From positions 744,001 to 808,000 of the forward strand of contig NW_026516665.1 in NCBI RefSeq assembly GCF_025766255.1: a stretch of 64,000 nt of DNA, read 5' to 3'. How positions within the stretch are numbered: the stretch's first letter is position 1; every line of letters begins with the position of its first letter. Of the stretch, positions 33,438 to 46,850 are shown one piece after another. Made by a program: the position numbers and the translations under genes. The notes under the pieces were generated by a model that worked only from the letters and a program-made list of their open reading frames with translations, did not search any database and had not been told where the DNA came from. This DNA is from Zychaea mexicana. Its lineage: Eukaryota; Mucoromycota; Mucoromycetes; Mucorales; Lichtheimiaceae.

Positions 33438-35754
33438 CTAAAAGTTTAAATCAACTTTAGAAAAATCAGACTGCGCCAACTCCTTTTCAATTTCTTTTAG
33501 TAAGTCAGCGTCTTCATCGTGGGTGGCATTGTTGATTCGCTGTTGCTGGGCAATACGCACAGGCGGAACAGCGGGTGCTAAGGTCGTCGGCGTTGTAGGT
33601 TCATTGGATGACAGCGATCCCGATGATGGTTGTGATCCTTTCCGTGGCAACTTCCTCGTAGCAACGCTGAGCTTGATATCTTTTTCTCGTGGACGCAGGA
33701 ACTCTGAAAGCGTGCCTGATTCCACTGCACGCATCACTTCATCGTATGGCTATATGTGTAGTGTTGTGGTGTACAAATAACAGAAATGAGAATCCTTCTT
33801 TTCATGATGAATGCATATCAATTCTATTGACAGCATAAGTGAGTGAAAGAACTTACACCACGGTACTCGCCGCCGACAAACACTTGAGGCAAGTTCCTTG
33901 TATTACCGACATTCTGACGACGCATATGCTGAAGTGCTGGCTCGCTTTGTGCCACATCAACAACCTGGAATGTGATTTGTTTTGACGTAAGCATGGTCTG
34001 CAGGGACTCTTGGTTGCGCTTGATTGTAGGGTTTGCCGACACGCTCGAGACATAGATCTGCACGTGGGATGAATCACGGGGCACTAGCTCAATCTCCTGC
34101 TGCTTCATAACAGCAACAGGCCATCGCATCACTCTGGCGCTTGCGGATCCACCTGTCTTGCGCAAGTTGATGGGCTCGCTATTCTTCTCCAACAAGACCA
34201 TGCTTGCACGCTTAATGTGGTTCTGTAACTCTGCCTTTTGGCCCTGTTTCATGACCGACATTTCTTTCTGATGTGATTTCTGCAGACTAGCCATTTGGAC
34301 GGAATGTGCGTGCTCCGACTGCTCAAACTCCTGCAGCAGTTTCTCAACTTCGCTGTTCATATCGCTCTTGGCACGTCTTTCCACATTCTCCAAACGTTCC
34401 TTTAAGATTTTGGTGTCCCGTTCGTGTTTGTTTTGCAGCTCGTTCAAAGTTTCGGTTTGCTTGCGCTCCAGGTTTTTGATGGCACGTTCTTGGTCCGCCT
34501 TCAGCTCACTCAGGGATTGTTGATGCTGGACGAGGACGCGGTCTTTTTCAGCCATTTCCTCTGCGTGTGTTTGCAAGGTTGCCTCGTGCTTCTTTTTCTG
34601 AGCCTAATGTTTGTTTTCTTTAAAGTTAGCATGGTTTTCTTTTCTGTTAGAGGGAAAAGGAGGGAGGAGAGGGAGAATGTGATGAAAAGGATCTCATGTT
34701 TATACGCACCTCCAACTGCTGGTTCAGTTCTTCCAACTTTTGGATCATGAATTTGTCACTTTCCAGATCCATTGTCAACCGGTTCAACCGCTTCTGGCGC
34801 TCTTGATCTTTACTGCTATCTTTAGGACTGCCATCAGGTGGATTTTGTTGGGACCGTAACGTTGTCAGTTCCTTTTCCGTCTCTGCCAGTCTGCTCACGG
34901 CTGCATCGTTCTATCATTGTTCCAGAGAATGGCATATTTAGTGCTTTTTTCGGCTGATAGGAGCTCCAAATACCGACCGGGAGAAAGAACAAGAAGAAGG
35001 GATTTATGGATTGCGGAGAACAAAGGGGATGAAGGGAGGGGGGGATGGTGGAGCACCAAAGAAAAGGGGTCGCTTTCTCTCTCTTAAGCCCAAATGTAAG
35101 CAAGAATTTAGGGAGCAGAAAGAGACTTACTGCTTTCTTTAGGTCTTCGAGCTGGTCCGTTACTTGCTGTAATGCTGGCTTGACGGCTGCTTCCTGTTTC
35201 CACTTGGCCTGCAATTCTTCCAGCTGCTTGTCTTTGGCTTTGAGCTGTTCTGCTAGCTGCAACTGCTCCTCGTCCTGCTGTTGTTCCTGTGCTTGTATCT
35301 TTTGCATCAATTCCTCGATTTCTTTCTCCCGTTGTTGTAACTTGAGCTCTTTCTGCTGCAGATCCAGATCGGCCCCGGATTTGTGGTTTGAAACAAGTGA
35401 GCGTAACTCTTCTAACTCGGCCGATTGGCGTGCAATAACATCGAGATGTTCTGTTTGCTGTTGTGACAGTGAGTCAAATATGTTGTTGAAAATGACTGAG
35501 TGGTGCTCTCTTTCTCTTCTTTCATGTCAGTAACAAACCTTGGTTTTAAGCTCTTTGTATTCTTGACGTATCTGTACTACTGAGCTGGCAATACTTGGAG
35601 GTCGGTTGCTAGTGACAGGCGGGTGTAGTTGTTGTTGGGGTTGCTTTTCTTCTGGTTGTTGCGCAGGTTGCGGTGTTGGTGACGGTTGCGCGGCAGCCGT
35701 TTCTAAAGGAACATTCTTACGTTTGTTCTTCTTCCTGCTTCCAAAGCAAGGCAT
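33438..35754 (-). CDS. Coiled-coil protein with C-terminal SH3BGR/glutaredoxin-like domain
   Basis: Five exons on the minus strand (about 35754-35540, 35458-35134, 34913-34713, 34605-33853, 33749-33438), coding for about 600 aa. The N-terminus (MPCFGSRKKNKRKN) is basic and followed by a Pro/Gln-rich segment. Residues about 70-400 are heptad-rich coiled coil (KDKQLEELQAKWKQE, ELQNKHERDTKILKERLENV). The C-terminal domain VQIYVSSVSANPTIKRNQES ... NLPQVFVGGEYRG ... YDEVMRAVESGTLSEFL matches the SH3-binding glutamic-acid-rich (SH3BGR) thioredoxin fold, which lacks a CxxC redox pair here. Such domains bind partners rather than catalyse. Coiled-coil-mediated scaffolding is inferred. Confidence 0.8.
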
Positions 35755-36292
35755 ACTTTTGTGCTGTCTGTGATGATCGAGCTAAAGAGCGAGAAGGAAA
35801 AGATCAAAAAAAAGTTTAACGGAAATACGAAAAGGAAAAGAAGCGAAAACAGATATAAAGCCTTTGTCTCTGAAAAAGAAAAAGAAAGCGAGTAAGTGAG
35901 TGAAAGATCTACTCGTTCTAGGACTCTTTAGGGGCTATCTCACAATGTGACAAGAGGAGTTTATTTTTTGCTATTTTCATGCTCCATAAGAAAAAGGCAT
36001 TTAATGTACATGCTCCACCTGCCCTTTTTCCACTCACATACATTTCTGTATCCTTTCACGCTCGCACTACATACTCATCACTCACACGAGCGCCAGGGGG
36101 AGGGAGCTTCTCTAAGGTACTACACGCGCTTTACATGTTTTTTTTTTAGTTTATCAGTATTTTGTACATATAAATAACATACACACACGCTCTCTCTTTC
36201 ATACATGTAGTATGATTGCTAGAACAGGTATTAGAGTGCTAGGGAAATATAGAAATACAGTGCCAAGTGTTGTCCCTAAATAAGTTCATTGC
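35755..36292. promoter_or_regulatory. Intergenic region: promoter side of the coiled-coil gene, 3' side of the hydrolase
   Basis: 540 bp between two minus-strand genes. The bases next to 35754 are purine-rich on the plus strand (pyrimidine-rich in gene sense), as often seen at fungal transcript starts. No gene is seen in it. Confidence 0.35.
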
Positions 36293-37787
36293 CTATTGAA
36301 ATAGAAATTCCTGTATGGCCGAGTTTACTTGTTGTGTATTGGTGACCATGGGCATATGGCCTGCTCCCTGGATCAGCAAACGAGTTGGAGCTTCTTGCAA
36401 GTGTTCTTGAACGATGTCCATGGTAGACGGGGGAGCCATTTTATCCTTTTTTATAGATGAACTTCGATTGTGAGCAATGCCAACGGTAATAGCGGTACCA
36501 GCAGCCATAACAAGGATTGTTGTTATACTTTCCCGATATGGAGATCATCATTGTCATCATTCTTACCTCAGAACCTCCTATTATCAGAACTCGGTTCGTT
36601 GATATCTTTGACAGGATCTCCGGCGACGGTATTCTAGCACGACTCATGAACCGTTTCCAGACACTCGTACGGCTCATCAAGTTCCATCGGAGCTGTCTAT
36701 AGCTCTTTTTGTTTTAGCTAATATATTCCCTGCGTCATGATGCTATTGCTGACAAGAAACAACACAGTAAGCACATACCGTCGCCTTGTTTCTTCATCTG
36801 CCTCTTCACCGAGGAAGCGGTTGACACTTTGACTGTGCAATCCGCCTTTCCGGTCAGCTCGTCGGCCCCGGTCGATGAGCCAATCGGGTATGAAGGGCAA
36901 CATCTTTTGTCCTCGCTTTTGTTTGGCGTCCAAGTGCAGTCTGGGACAGCAGATCATGACAAGACCCTTCAACTGGATGCGTGTTGCGAGAATAGAGGAC
37001 ACCAGACAGCCATATGAATGGCCTATGGCAATGATTCCCTTGCTGGTATCCAAGGTTTTCGCTACGGCTTCGATATCCGACGCTAGTTCTGCAGTGTCAT
37101 ACGATTTCCAGCTATTATACATGATGACGTACGATGTAGTTGTATAAATATTTGCTCTCTTTGGACTCCACGTCGTGTGGGGAAATCGAATCAAAAGAAT
37201 CAAACAGTATTTTTCCCTTACTCTGTAACGACCTCACTGGATCCGCAGCCAAGCAAATCAAGGGCCACGACGCGGGATGCATAATCACAGAAATATTTGA
37301 GTTGTTCTTCCCATTGTGATGCCTAAGCGCAAAGGTCATGAGTTTGTCTTTTTTTTCCCCACAGCAAACTTTCTATTAATTCATTTTACTTTTTTCGTTA
37401 CCTGGCCACCTAAACCATGGATAAATAGCAATAGGGGTCGTTCGGGCTGTTTACCAGGTAAATTGACTACGCGAAGACGATGACCACGTACAGTCACCAT
37501 CTCGGTATGGTCAAGCAAATACCTCGAGTCGGCTGCCACATTAAGAGAAAGAATGAGTGAAATGTTTTTCTATGGTTTGTGTTTGCAATTCATAAAGTAG
37601 TAATTATAGAGGGTCGATTACACAATGTCAGTAATTCTTTCTCGAGGGGGGTATAGCCTTGCTTGCGCAGGGCCATGTAGGATGCGCCTATAATACCAGC
37701 AGTGGCAAGGATAGCAAGACTCATTATGCTTTGGTTATATCGATGGCGGGTGATAGATATGGAAGAGGAGGAAGGATAAGAAGTCAT
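36293..37787 (-). CDS. Membrane-anchored alpha/beta hydrolase (ABHD8-like)
   Basis: Six exons are inferred: about 37787-37621, 37525-37400, 37325-37225, 37110-36780, 36710-36570 and 36445-36293. A single hydrophobic segment (SLAILATAGIIGASYMAL) near the N-terminus suggests a membrane anchor. The fold is an alpha/beta hydrolase: LLLFIHGLGGQ (oxyanion strand-loop), VVALDLLGCGSS, the nucleophile elbow GHSYG, the late strand RVLIIGGSE and the closing QGAGHMPM with the catalytic His. The WEEQLKYF and GHSYG context resembles ABHD8-type proteins. Substrate unknown; lipid or ester hydrolysis is the family norm. It is divergent from RCC1 across 480 bp. Confidence 0.75.
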
Positions 37788-38267
37788 GTTTGGGGTGTGA
37801 TGCGAATGAGAAAAAAAATAGATGAAAGGGGATAAAGCCCGCATGACAACGAACGCATAAAGGAACAGTATCTTTTGTACTGCTAGCAAAGATCCAGTTC
37901 TCAATCAGGCTTGAATTGGACCCTATACGCGCTGCTCAGTATGTACGCTAGGATGAATCTCAGAGAATGGATGTAGGCTTTGTATGAACGGATAATGTAC
38001 AATGTACACGACGATAGAGACAAGAACGTTTTATTTATTATCAGCGATGATGGGAATATGGCGACCCGGAAATGCGGGTCAATGCCGATTTCCGCAGGCA
38101 AGCCACACAGCAGAGCGCGTCATTTCGAGGTTGTGCTGCTCTTTGAAAAAAAACCTGCTGCATACTCGTCTTTGTTTCCCCTCTGTCCTCTTTGTATTTT
38201 CACTCTTAAACAGCACCATCCCACCTGATTATATTCTAGTTGCAAAAAAAAAAAAAGTATAAAAATA
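37788..38267. promoter_or_regulatory. Bidirectional promoter region (hydrolase / RCC1)
   Basis: 480 bp between divergent start codons. It contains poly(dA) just upstream of the RCC1 ATG (12 A residues at about 38245). No further gene is seen. Shared regulation is possible but unproven. Confidence 0.4.
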
Positions 38268-39791
38268 ATGGCTGAAGAACCCATGGATATGTCACCTGTG
38301 CAGAAGCGCGCGCGCAATAATCTCGAAAGTCAAACAAGCACATTATCCACACAGCCTTCATCACAGTCATCAACTACCACTCGCGGTCGCATTTCTCGAC
38401 AATCATCATCTCAAATGGCAGATCTTTCAGTTCCTTCTCTTCCCGAAGAGACAGGCCACGTCTTTGTTTTCGGTACCGGTGACACGGGCCAGCTCGGTTT
38501 GGGCGACGAAATGCTTATTCGAAAGCGCCCAATGCCTCTCAAAGTCCTCGATGATGAGGAAATTGTCGACGTTGTGTGCGGTGGTATGCATACTATTGCT
38601 ACTACACGCGAGGGAAGGGTAATTAAATACTATATTGGTGTGGATATATATGCTTCGAGTGGGAAAAAGAGAGAGCGAACACTGACCACGTCACTACTTG
38701 CGGTTAGGTATGGAGCTGGGGCTGCAATGACCAAGGTGCGCTTGGCCGTTCGGGCGAAGAATATGAGCCTGCCCGCGTAGAAAACCTTGACAACGAGCAT
38801 ATTGTCAAAGTTGCATGCGGTGACTCGGTGACGATCGCGTTGAACGATGAAGGCAGATTATTCTGCTGGGGCACATTTAGAGTAAGTTTGTCTGGGGAAT
38901 ACGGACAAGAAGCGTTTATAAATTGATGGTTGATATTTGAATCAGTCATCCGAAGGTGCACTTGGTTTTTCAAAGGAACAGGATGTACAGAAGATCCCTG
39001 CTGTGTTCGAGCCACTCTCCAAAGAAACGATTGTCGACATTGCGGCTGGTGCTGACCACTGCGTCGCATTGACGAACGACGGCCGAGTCTACACCTGGGG
39101 TAACGGCCAACAATACCAATTAGGACGCCGTATTTCGGAGCGGCATAAGAAGAACGCCTTGATGCCAGAGACACTGCGACTGCGCAACATCAAAGCCATT
39201 GGTGCGGGCGCGTACCACTCGTTCGCACTGAGCCACAACAACGAGCTTTACGTGTGGGGATTCAACAACTTTCAACAATGCGGCCTGTGGACCGACGACA
39301 ACCGGTCCCCGCCAGATCAGACCATGCCCACGGTCATCACCACCCTTGAGGGTCAAGTCAAGCAAGTTGCAGCCGGTGAGCATCACTCGCTCGTTCTGAT
39401 GGAGGACGGCCACGTTTATGCGTTTGGCCGCGCAGACTCGTCCCAACTGGGCCTGCCTTCTGCGGTGATCCAGGAGCTGACGCAAGACCAAGGTGCAAAC
39501 GGCGACACGACCAAGAGTGGATTCAAGCGTGCGATCGGCATGCCTACACGTATTCCCAACCTCGAAAACGTCAAGGCGATCTCCAGCTGCAGCAACCACA
39601 GTCTTGCAGTCACAAACGAGGGTGTTGGGTACACGTGGGGCTTTGGCGAGACATCGGCACTAGGCAACGGGTCGGATGAGGATGAGGAGGTACCGTGCCA
39701 ATTGACGGGACAAAAGTTAGAAGGATTCAAGGTGCTCCGTGTCGCTGGTGGCGGCCAGCATTCTGCCATTGTGGCAACCAACTCCCTGTAA
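38268..39791 (+). CDS. RCC1: RCC1-type Ran guanine nucleotide exchange factor
   Basis: Three exons (38268-38618, 38708-38881, 38946-39791) give 456 aa; the spliced length is divisible by three. A Ser-rich basic N-terminal tail (residues 1-60, with QKRARNN as a possible nuclear signal) precedes seven RCC1 beta-propeller repeats. These are recognised by motifs such as VFGTGDTGQLGLGD, VWSWGCNDQGALGR, VYTWGNGQQYQLGR, LYVWGFNNFQQCGL, VYAFGRADSSQLGL and GYTWGFGETSALG. The protein loads Ran/Spi1 with GTP on chromatin and so drives nuclear transport and spindle assembly. Length and tail match fungal Srm1/Pim1. AATAAA at about 39815 is a likely polyadenylation signal. Confidence 0.93.
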
Positions 39792-39932
39792 AAACACACA
39801 TCATATACTCTCCTAAATAAACAACACCGACTCATAACACACACACGCACACACACAGACACATCTTTTACATACTCAACAAACAAACGTACTTCTTTTT
39901 TCCAAAAACATGGCATAAACAAATAAAGTGTA

Positions 39933-39957
39933 CTCTCACTCTCACTCTCACTCTCAC
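39933..39957. repeat. (CTCACT)n microsatellite
   Basis: Four tandem hexanucleotide units, CTCACT, within the 3' flank of RCC1. Confidence 0.9.
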
Positions 39958-39959
39958 TT

Positions 39960-40830
39960 TCCACTATACACGCTTAAATAGTGGAGACTACGAAAAACGT
40001 CATTGTCGCCCGCTGGGTTTTCTTCGAGTCGCACAGAATTGACGTCAGTCGGTGCTTTGTGAGGTTTTGTTTCGATCAGCTTCATCATCTGAAACAACAA
40101 ACAGACCTCCGCACATGTTCAGCAAACAGTCGATAAAACCCGCAAGACACCCGCTGCTGGGGCGAACGCGTACTGTGCCTGAGGGCGAGCGTATTACGGA
40201 TCATATGGGGGAGATCAGGTGCATTCTAACGCATGTTGCTCGAGAATGATAAGACTTCGCGCGAAAGGTAAAGCAAGCTGCTGCATTTCGCATATGTATA
40301 AAAACCTAAGCATTGTATTCTATGCAAATGAGCGACTGTTTTTTTTTAAATTTCCACCACACTACTGCTTCTACAGCTTGATAGGTGATACGGCGTTGAC
40401 TGACTTGAGTGAGCTCATTTTCGCCACAACAATAACAACACAGCCCCTGCACGAGTACATCACCTTCTTGAGCAAGCAAAAGAAGAACAGACACGATATT
40501 CACTTTGCAATGACTATGGGAGACAACCACTGCTTTGAGGGCAGGGAACCCGTTATTAGCAGGAGGCAGTGATGATCCGCGCGTGTGGGTGCTACGAAAC
40601 ATCCATTGCGCGGAGTCTACGTATGAAAAATCTGCTTGAGTACGTCGGAGAGCACTAGAGTTAGGATTCCCGTCCACCTCTTTTTCTTTCTTTCTTTCGA
40701 ACCGCAAACCGGTAAGAAAAGGCTGTTGCAAAATAGGAGGTCCAGTGATCTCTCTCTTTCTTTTCTTTCTGCTCTACACTAAACGGCGTTCTCATTTGAA
40801 AGCTTCTTGCTCCATTAGACCTAACACACT
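39960..40830. other. Intergenic, HOG1 upstream region
   Basis: 870 bp with frames on both strands (for example 40306-40731 minus) but no recognisable motif. The last 100 bp before the MAP kinase start are CT-rich (CTCTCTCTTTCTTTTCTTTC, 40749-40768), a common fungal core-promoter feature. Confidence 0.4.
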
Positions 40831-42961
<2,131 letters not shown>

Positions 42962-44856
42962 TTCTCTCTTTTCCTATCTCCCTTCTTTCTTCCATTGATA
43001 TCCCTCTTTTTCCTTTTCCCAAGTAGAAAAAGTTGCGCTTACAGCGGATCGGAAGCTGACTTCTTGCACATGTGCTTCTTGTTGTTTACGTATTCCCCTT
43101 CTTTCTTCCTTTATCCCAAACTTCTAAACACTTACTTTTCTCTGCGACATATCATTTTTGCCCTTTTTGCTGCTATTGTCTATGGGGTTGATCTTGGTCT
43201 TCTCACCGTTTGTGCTATATTACTGTTGCTATAAGTAGGTATACGTAGTACATTATGCGTGTGCTCCCCAAGGCACTTGTACAGCGAGCATCACCGCTTA
43301 AACACATATCATATGACTTTTGCGCTTTTCTTTTGGGAATCTATGTGGCAGCAGTAGTGATATGATCTCGATTGCTTTTAAACTGACTGCATGTTTGGAG
43401 CCATATGTATCTTATGCAGATCATTTATTACAGCACCATTCGGATCCTCAGACTGTAGCCTCTTTTGGATTAGCGTTTTTCCATACAGCCATGCACGTGA
43501 TCTTCATAAAGAACCCATACTGCAAGCACCGTTCTTCGCTTTGCCCATCCTCGTAAAACGACAAGAGCACAATCGAGCGTATGCTCTGGCCAATGTCTTT
43601 TGCTGGGGTTGTCGATTTTGAAGTCAACTACGACTTGCCGTTCATGACCGTCGTGAGCAACTTCTATAGCAACCTTATCGAGAAGGATTTGACAGTCCTT
43701 TGTTTTGATGAATCACAAGGCGTTTGTAAAAACACTCTTCAAGGCACGTATATCCTGCCGTCTTGGAGCGGTATCTCTGGGGGTTCATATGCGCCACAGA
43801 ATAGAGTCATTGCTCAAAGACCACGCCGATACAGTCTCGATCGACCGGATCACTTTTCCAGAACGGCATAGCTGCTGATTAACAAGTGCGATTATCTTAC
43901 TGTGACTCCTAAGCAGCGAGGACAAGATGTCAACTCAAACTACAGTAGGTAGATCTCACGTACTAGAGCTGTCTTTGGAAAAGACAAAGCATTAAAAAAT
44001 GACAAGACATTCCCTTTTATGACTGGGTGGCGCCAGGATGAAGCCATTTACCTGCGTTTATGTCTTTGACGGTGAAATGCGACAAATGTATTATTCTTGA
44101 TATTCCTTTTGATTGGACAGGTAACGTCAGTGCTCGTATCTACCGTGTTATTTGCCGTCAATATCCAGCAGAAGGCGATCCTGGGGAAGTGATATATAGC
44201 GGTGTCGCATATATTTATCTCCACGAACACTCTCGCTCATTTGTTATATTGTATAAAAAATAATATTTTGGCATATGTAGTAGGAAGATGTTAGCGACAG
44301 CGTGGTTTGCTATATTTCGGGTTAACAGAACTAAATGGGTTATGTTGCAGAAAATGGGTTTTCAGTAAAACAGAATGGTAGAATTCGTTGGATGCACAAG
44401 CTCGTGGGTTGAATATACTTCTGTTTTATGAATGCATCTTAATATGAAGTGGTTAGAGTAAAAAGTTAGAGCAGAGAAGTTTGAGATGGTGAGTGCACTT
44501 TTTAATGCATAGATTTATTTTAATCATCAACCAAGAACCATTAATGTAAACAAGATAAGTCAATCATGCTGTCAAACGAGCAAGGCAATCGACATCAAAC
44601 ACACATAACATATAAGAAGCGAGATAATATAATATAAAACGCAAAATCTTTTGTAGATAAAATATAAGAAAAGTGATATTCTCTGTATGGAAAAAAAAAA
44701 GAAATGTACAAAGAGTGGATGAGGAAAGCGGTCAAGTGTATATCGCAGGGATAAAGAGGGAGTCTATCTAGAATGCTTTGACGGGCAGATTGTGCAAAAG
44801 GGGATTTTGGTGTAATAAGATATATGTAGTTTTGTATTTCCATTCTACTTTTCGCT
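42962..44856. other. Intergenic, possible decayed coding segments
   Basis: 1.9 kb between convergent HOG1 and ARB1. Plus-strand frames at 43581-43871 (with FEVNYDLPFMTVVSNFYSNL and GTYILPSWSGISGGSYAPQ) and 44060-44263 (ILDIPFDWTGNVSARIYRVI) have protein-like composition. They are separated by stops and I recognise no family. They may be remnants of one old gene or transposon. Confidence 0.35.
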
Positions 44857-46850
44857 TTACAACTTGACGTTCTTTCGCAGAGATTCCTTGTATTCTCCAA
44901 TGGAACCTTCGAAAGGCATGACATGGCCGTTCTCGCAACGCCAGATCTGCTTAGCTACTTGACTGATCAGACGGAAATCTATACAATGCATAAATTAACA
45001 TTAGTGACAATTACATTAAAAAATTCCTCGCTATCTTTTGCTCAAATGCATCGTTGAACTTACCGTGACTAACCAATACGACACCACCGGAGAACTGGTT
45101 GATAGCATCAGCAAGCGAGTCAATGGATTCCATATCCAAGTGGTTAGTCGGTTCGTCCAACAAGATGATGTGAGGATGCATAACGGCCAATTCACAGAAG
45201 ACGAGACGCGACTTGAGACCGTCAGACAGCTGCTCAATAGGCGAGGTCTGATGGGTACCCGACAGACCGTAGCGACCAATCTGTTGACGCCAGAAGCTGA
45301 TGTCAGTGCTGACATCAGGGAACTTCTTGCGCATGTAATCGATGGGTGACAGGTCCATGTCAAGCTGGTCGGCAGAGTGCTGAGAGTACTTGCCGAGCTT
45401 AAGCGAGGTGTGACGTTGGACACGACCGTCAGTGGGCATCAATTCACTGCTCATGAGCTTGAGCAAAGTAGATTTACCAGCACCGTTAGGACCGACCAAG
45501 GCAACACGGGAGTCCATGTCGATACCCAACTCAATGTTCTTGTACAAGGCAGTTTTGACATCACCAGTGTAGGAGAAAGTGACATCCTGGAAAGCAAGGA
45601 CAGGTGGTGGGAGCTTGGCCATATCGGTGAACGTGAAGACGAACTTGTGAGGGTTTTCGACCTTTTCAATCAAACCAGCAGCCTCCATCTTGTCGATGAT
45701 CTTCTGCTTGGACTTGGCCTGACGCACCAAGTTGGCATAAGTACCAGCCGAGGCAATGAACTTCTTGATGTGGGCAATTTCGTCTTGCTGCTTCTGGTAG
45801 GCCTTGGCCTGGTTGACCTCGTTTTCTTCCTTGGTCTTGACGAACGTGTCATAGTTACCACCATAGTAGACCAGCTTGCGCTTGTGGGTCAGGTGCATCA
45901 TGTTGGTACAGACACCGTTAAGGAAATCCTGCGAGTGAGAGTTGACAACAAGAATACGGTTGTAGGTCTTCAAGTACTCTTCCAACCACACACAGGCCTC
46001 CAAATCCAAATGGTTGGTAGGCTCATCCAAAAGCAACAGAGTAGGACGAATGAACAAGGCACGGGCAAGAGCCACACGCATACGCCAACCACCAGACATA
46101 TCTCTGGTTTTCTTCTCCATCTGCTTTGTTGTGAAGCCCAAACCGCTCAGCAAGGTGCATGCACGGGTCTCAAAGGTAGCCGGGTCCATTTGTTCGATAC
46201 GCTCGTACAAATCGTCGAGAATTGGGTTGTCAGCGTCCTCAGCGGCGAGGATCTCTTCCACTTCCTTCTCCAAACGAGCGACTTCGTTCTTGGCGTGGTC
46301 GATGACAGCATCAACAGCGTTCATATCGGATGGCTCGGCTTCCTGGTTCAACAGGTACGTCTAATACGTACCAAAAAAAAGTATACATTTAGTTTTGTTA
46401 TGCTAAATTTGCATAAACTCCCTTCCACTAATCCAATCAAGATAAAACAAAACTTACATCGATGTGAGGAGGAATTTCAATGTCTCTCTCGGCAAGCGAA
46501 GCCAAGAAGGTAGACTTGCCAGAACCGTTGGCACCAATAAGACCATATCGACGGCCAAAGTTGAGTTCGATAGTAGCATTGTCAATCAACACACGACCGT
46601 GGTAGTTGAGCGAGTACGACTCAATCTTAATATCACGACTACGCTCCTGCGAAGTATAGACACCGGTGGCAGTACGATCGACGTTAATCTTGAGCTTGTC
46701 CACGTTGAGATCGTCGGGCGATCCGTTCTGCTCTGTGTCGGCGGCCTTTTCAGCCTTGCCGGCACGCTTGCCGGTTAATCCCTTGGCTTCGTTCTTGGCA
46801 GCGCGAGCTGCGAGACGTTTGGCCTTTGAAGCTGATACTTGTCCGCTCAT
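44857..46850 (-). CDS. ARB1: ABC-F ATPase ARB1 (ABCF2-like), ribosome biogenesis
   Basis: Three exons (46850-46458, 46360-45064, 44978-44857) join in frame to 603 aa, close to yeast Arb1 (610). A basic Ala/Lys-rich N-terminus precedes two ABC domains without membrane segments. Domain 1: Walker A GANGSGKST, signature MSGGW, Walker B LLLLDEPTNHLD. Domain 2: Walker A GPNGAGKST, signature LSDGLKSR (a usual ABC-F variant), Walker B IILLDEPTNHLD, and the switch VSHD formed across the last splice junction. The end, DFRLISQVAKQIWRCENGHV, is typical of ABCF2/Arb1. The protein shuttles with pre-ribosomes and aids 40S and 60S assembly. The strong codon bias gives a long antisense frame that is not real. 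Confidence 0.93.

Noticed and set aside
45377..46513. 378-codon plus frame opposite ARB1
   Set aside because: Antisense to a strongly conserved ABC-F gene. The open frame results from codon bias, and no independent domain is present.
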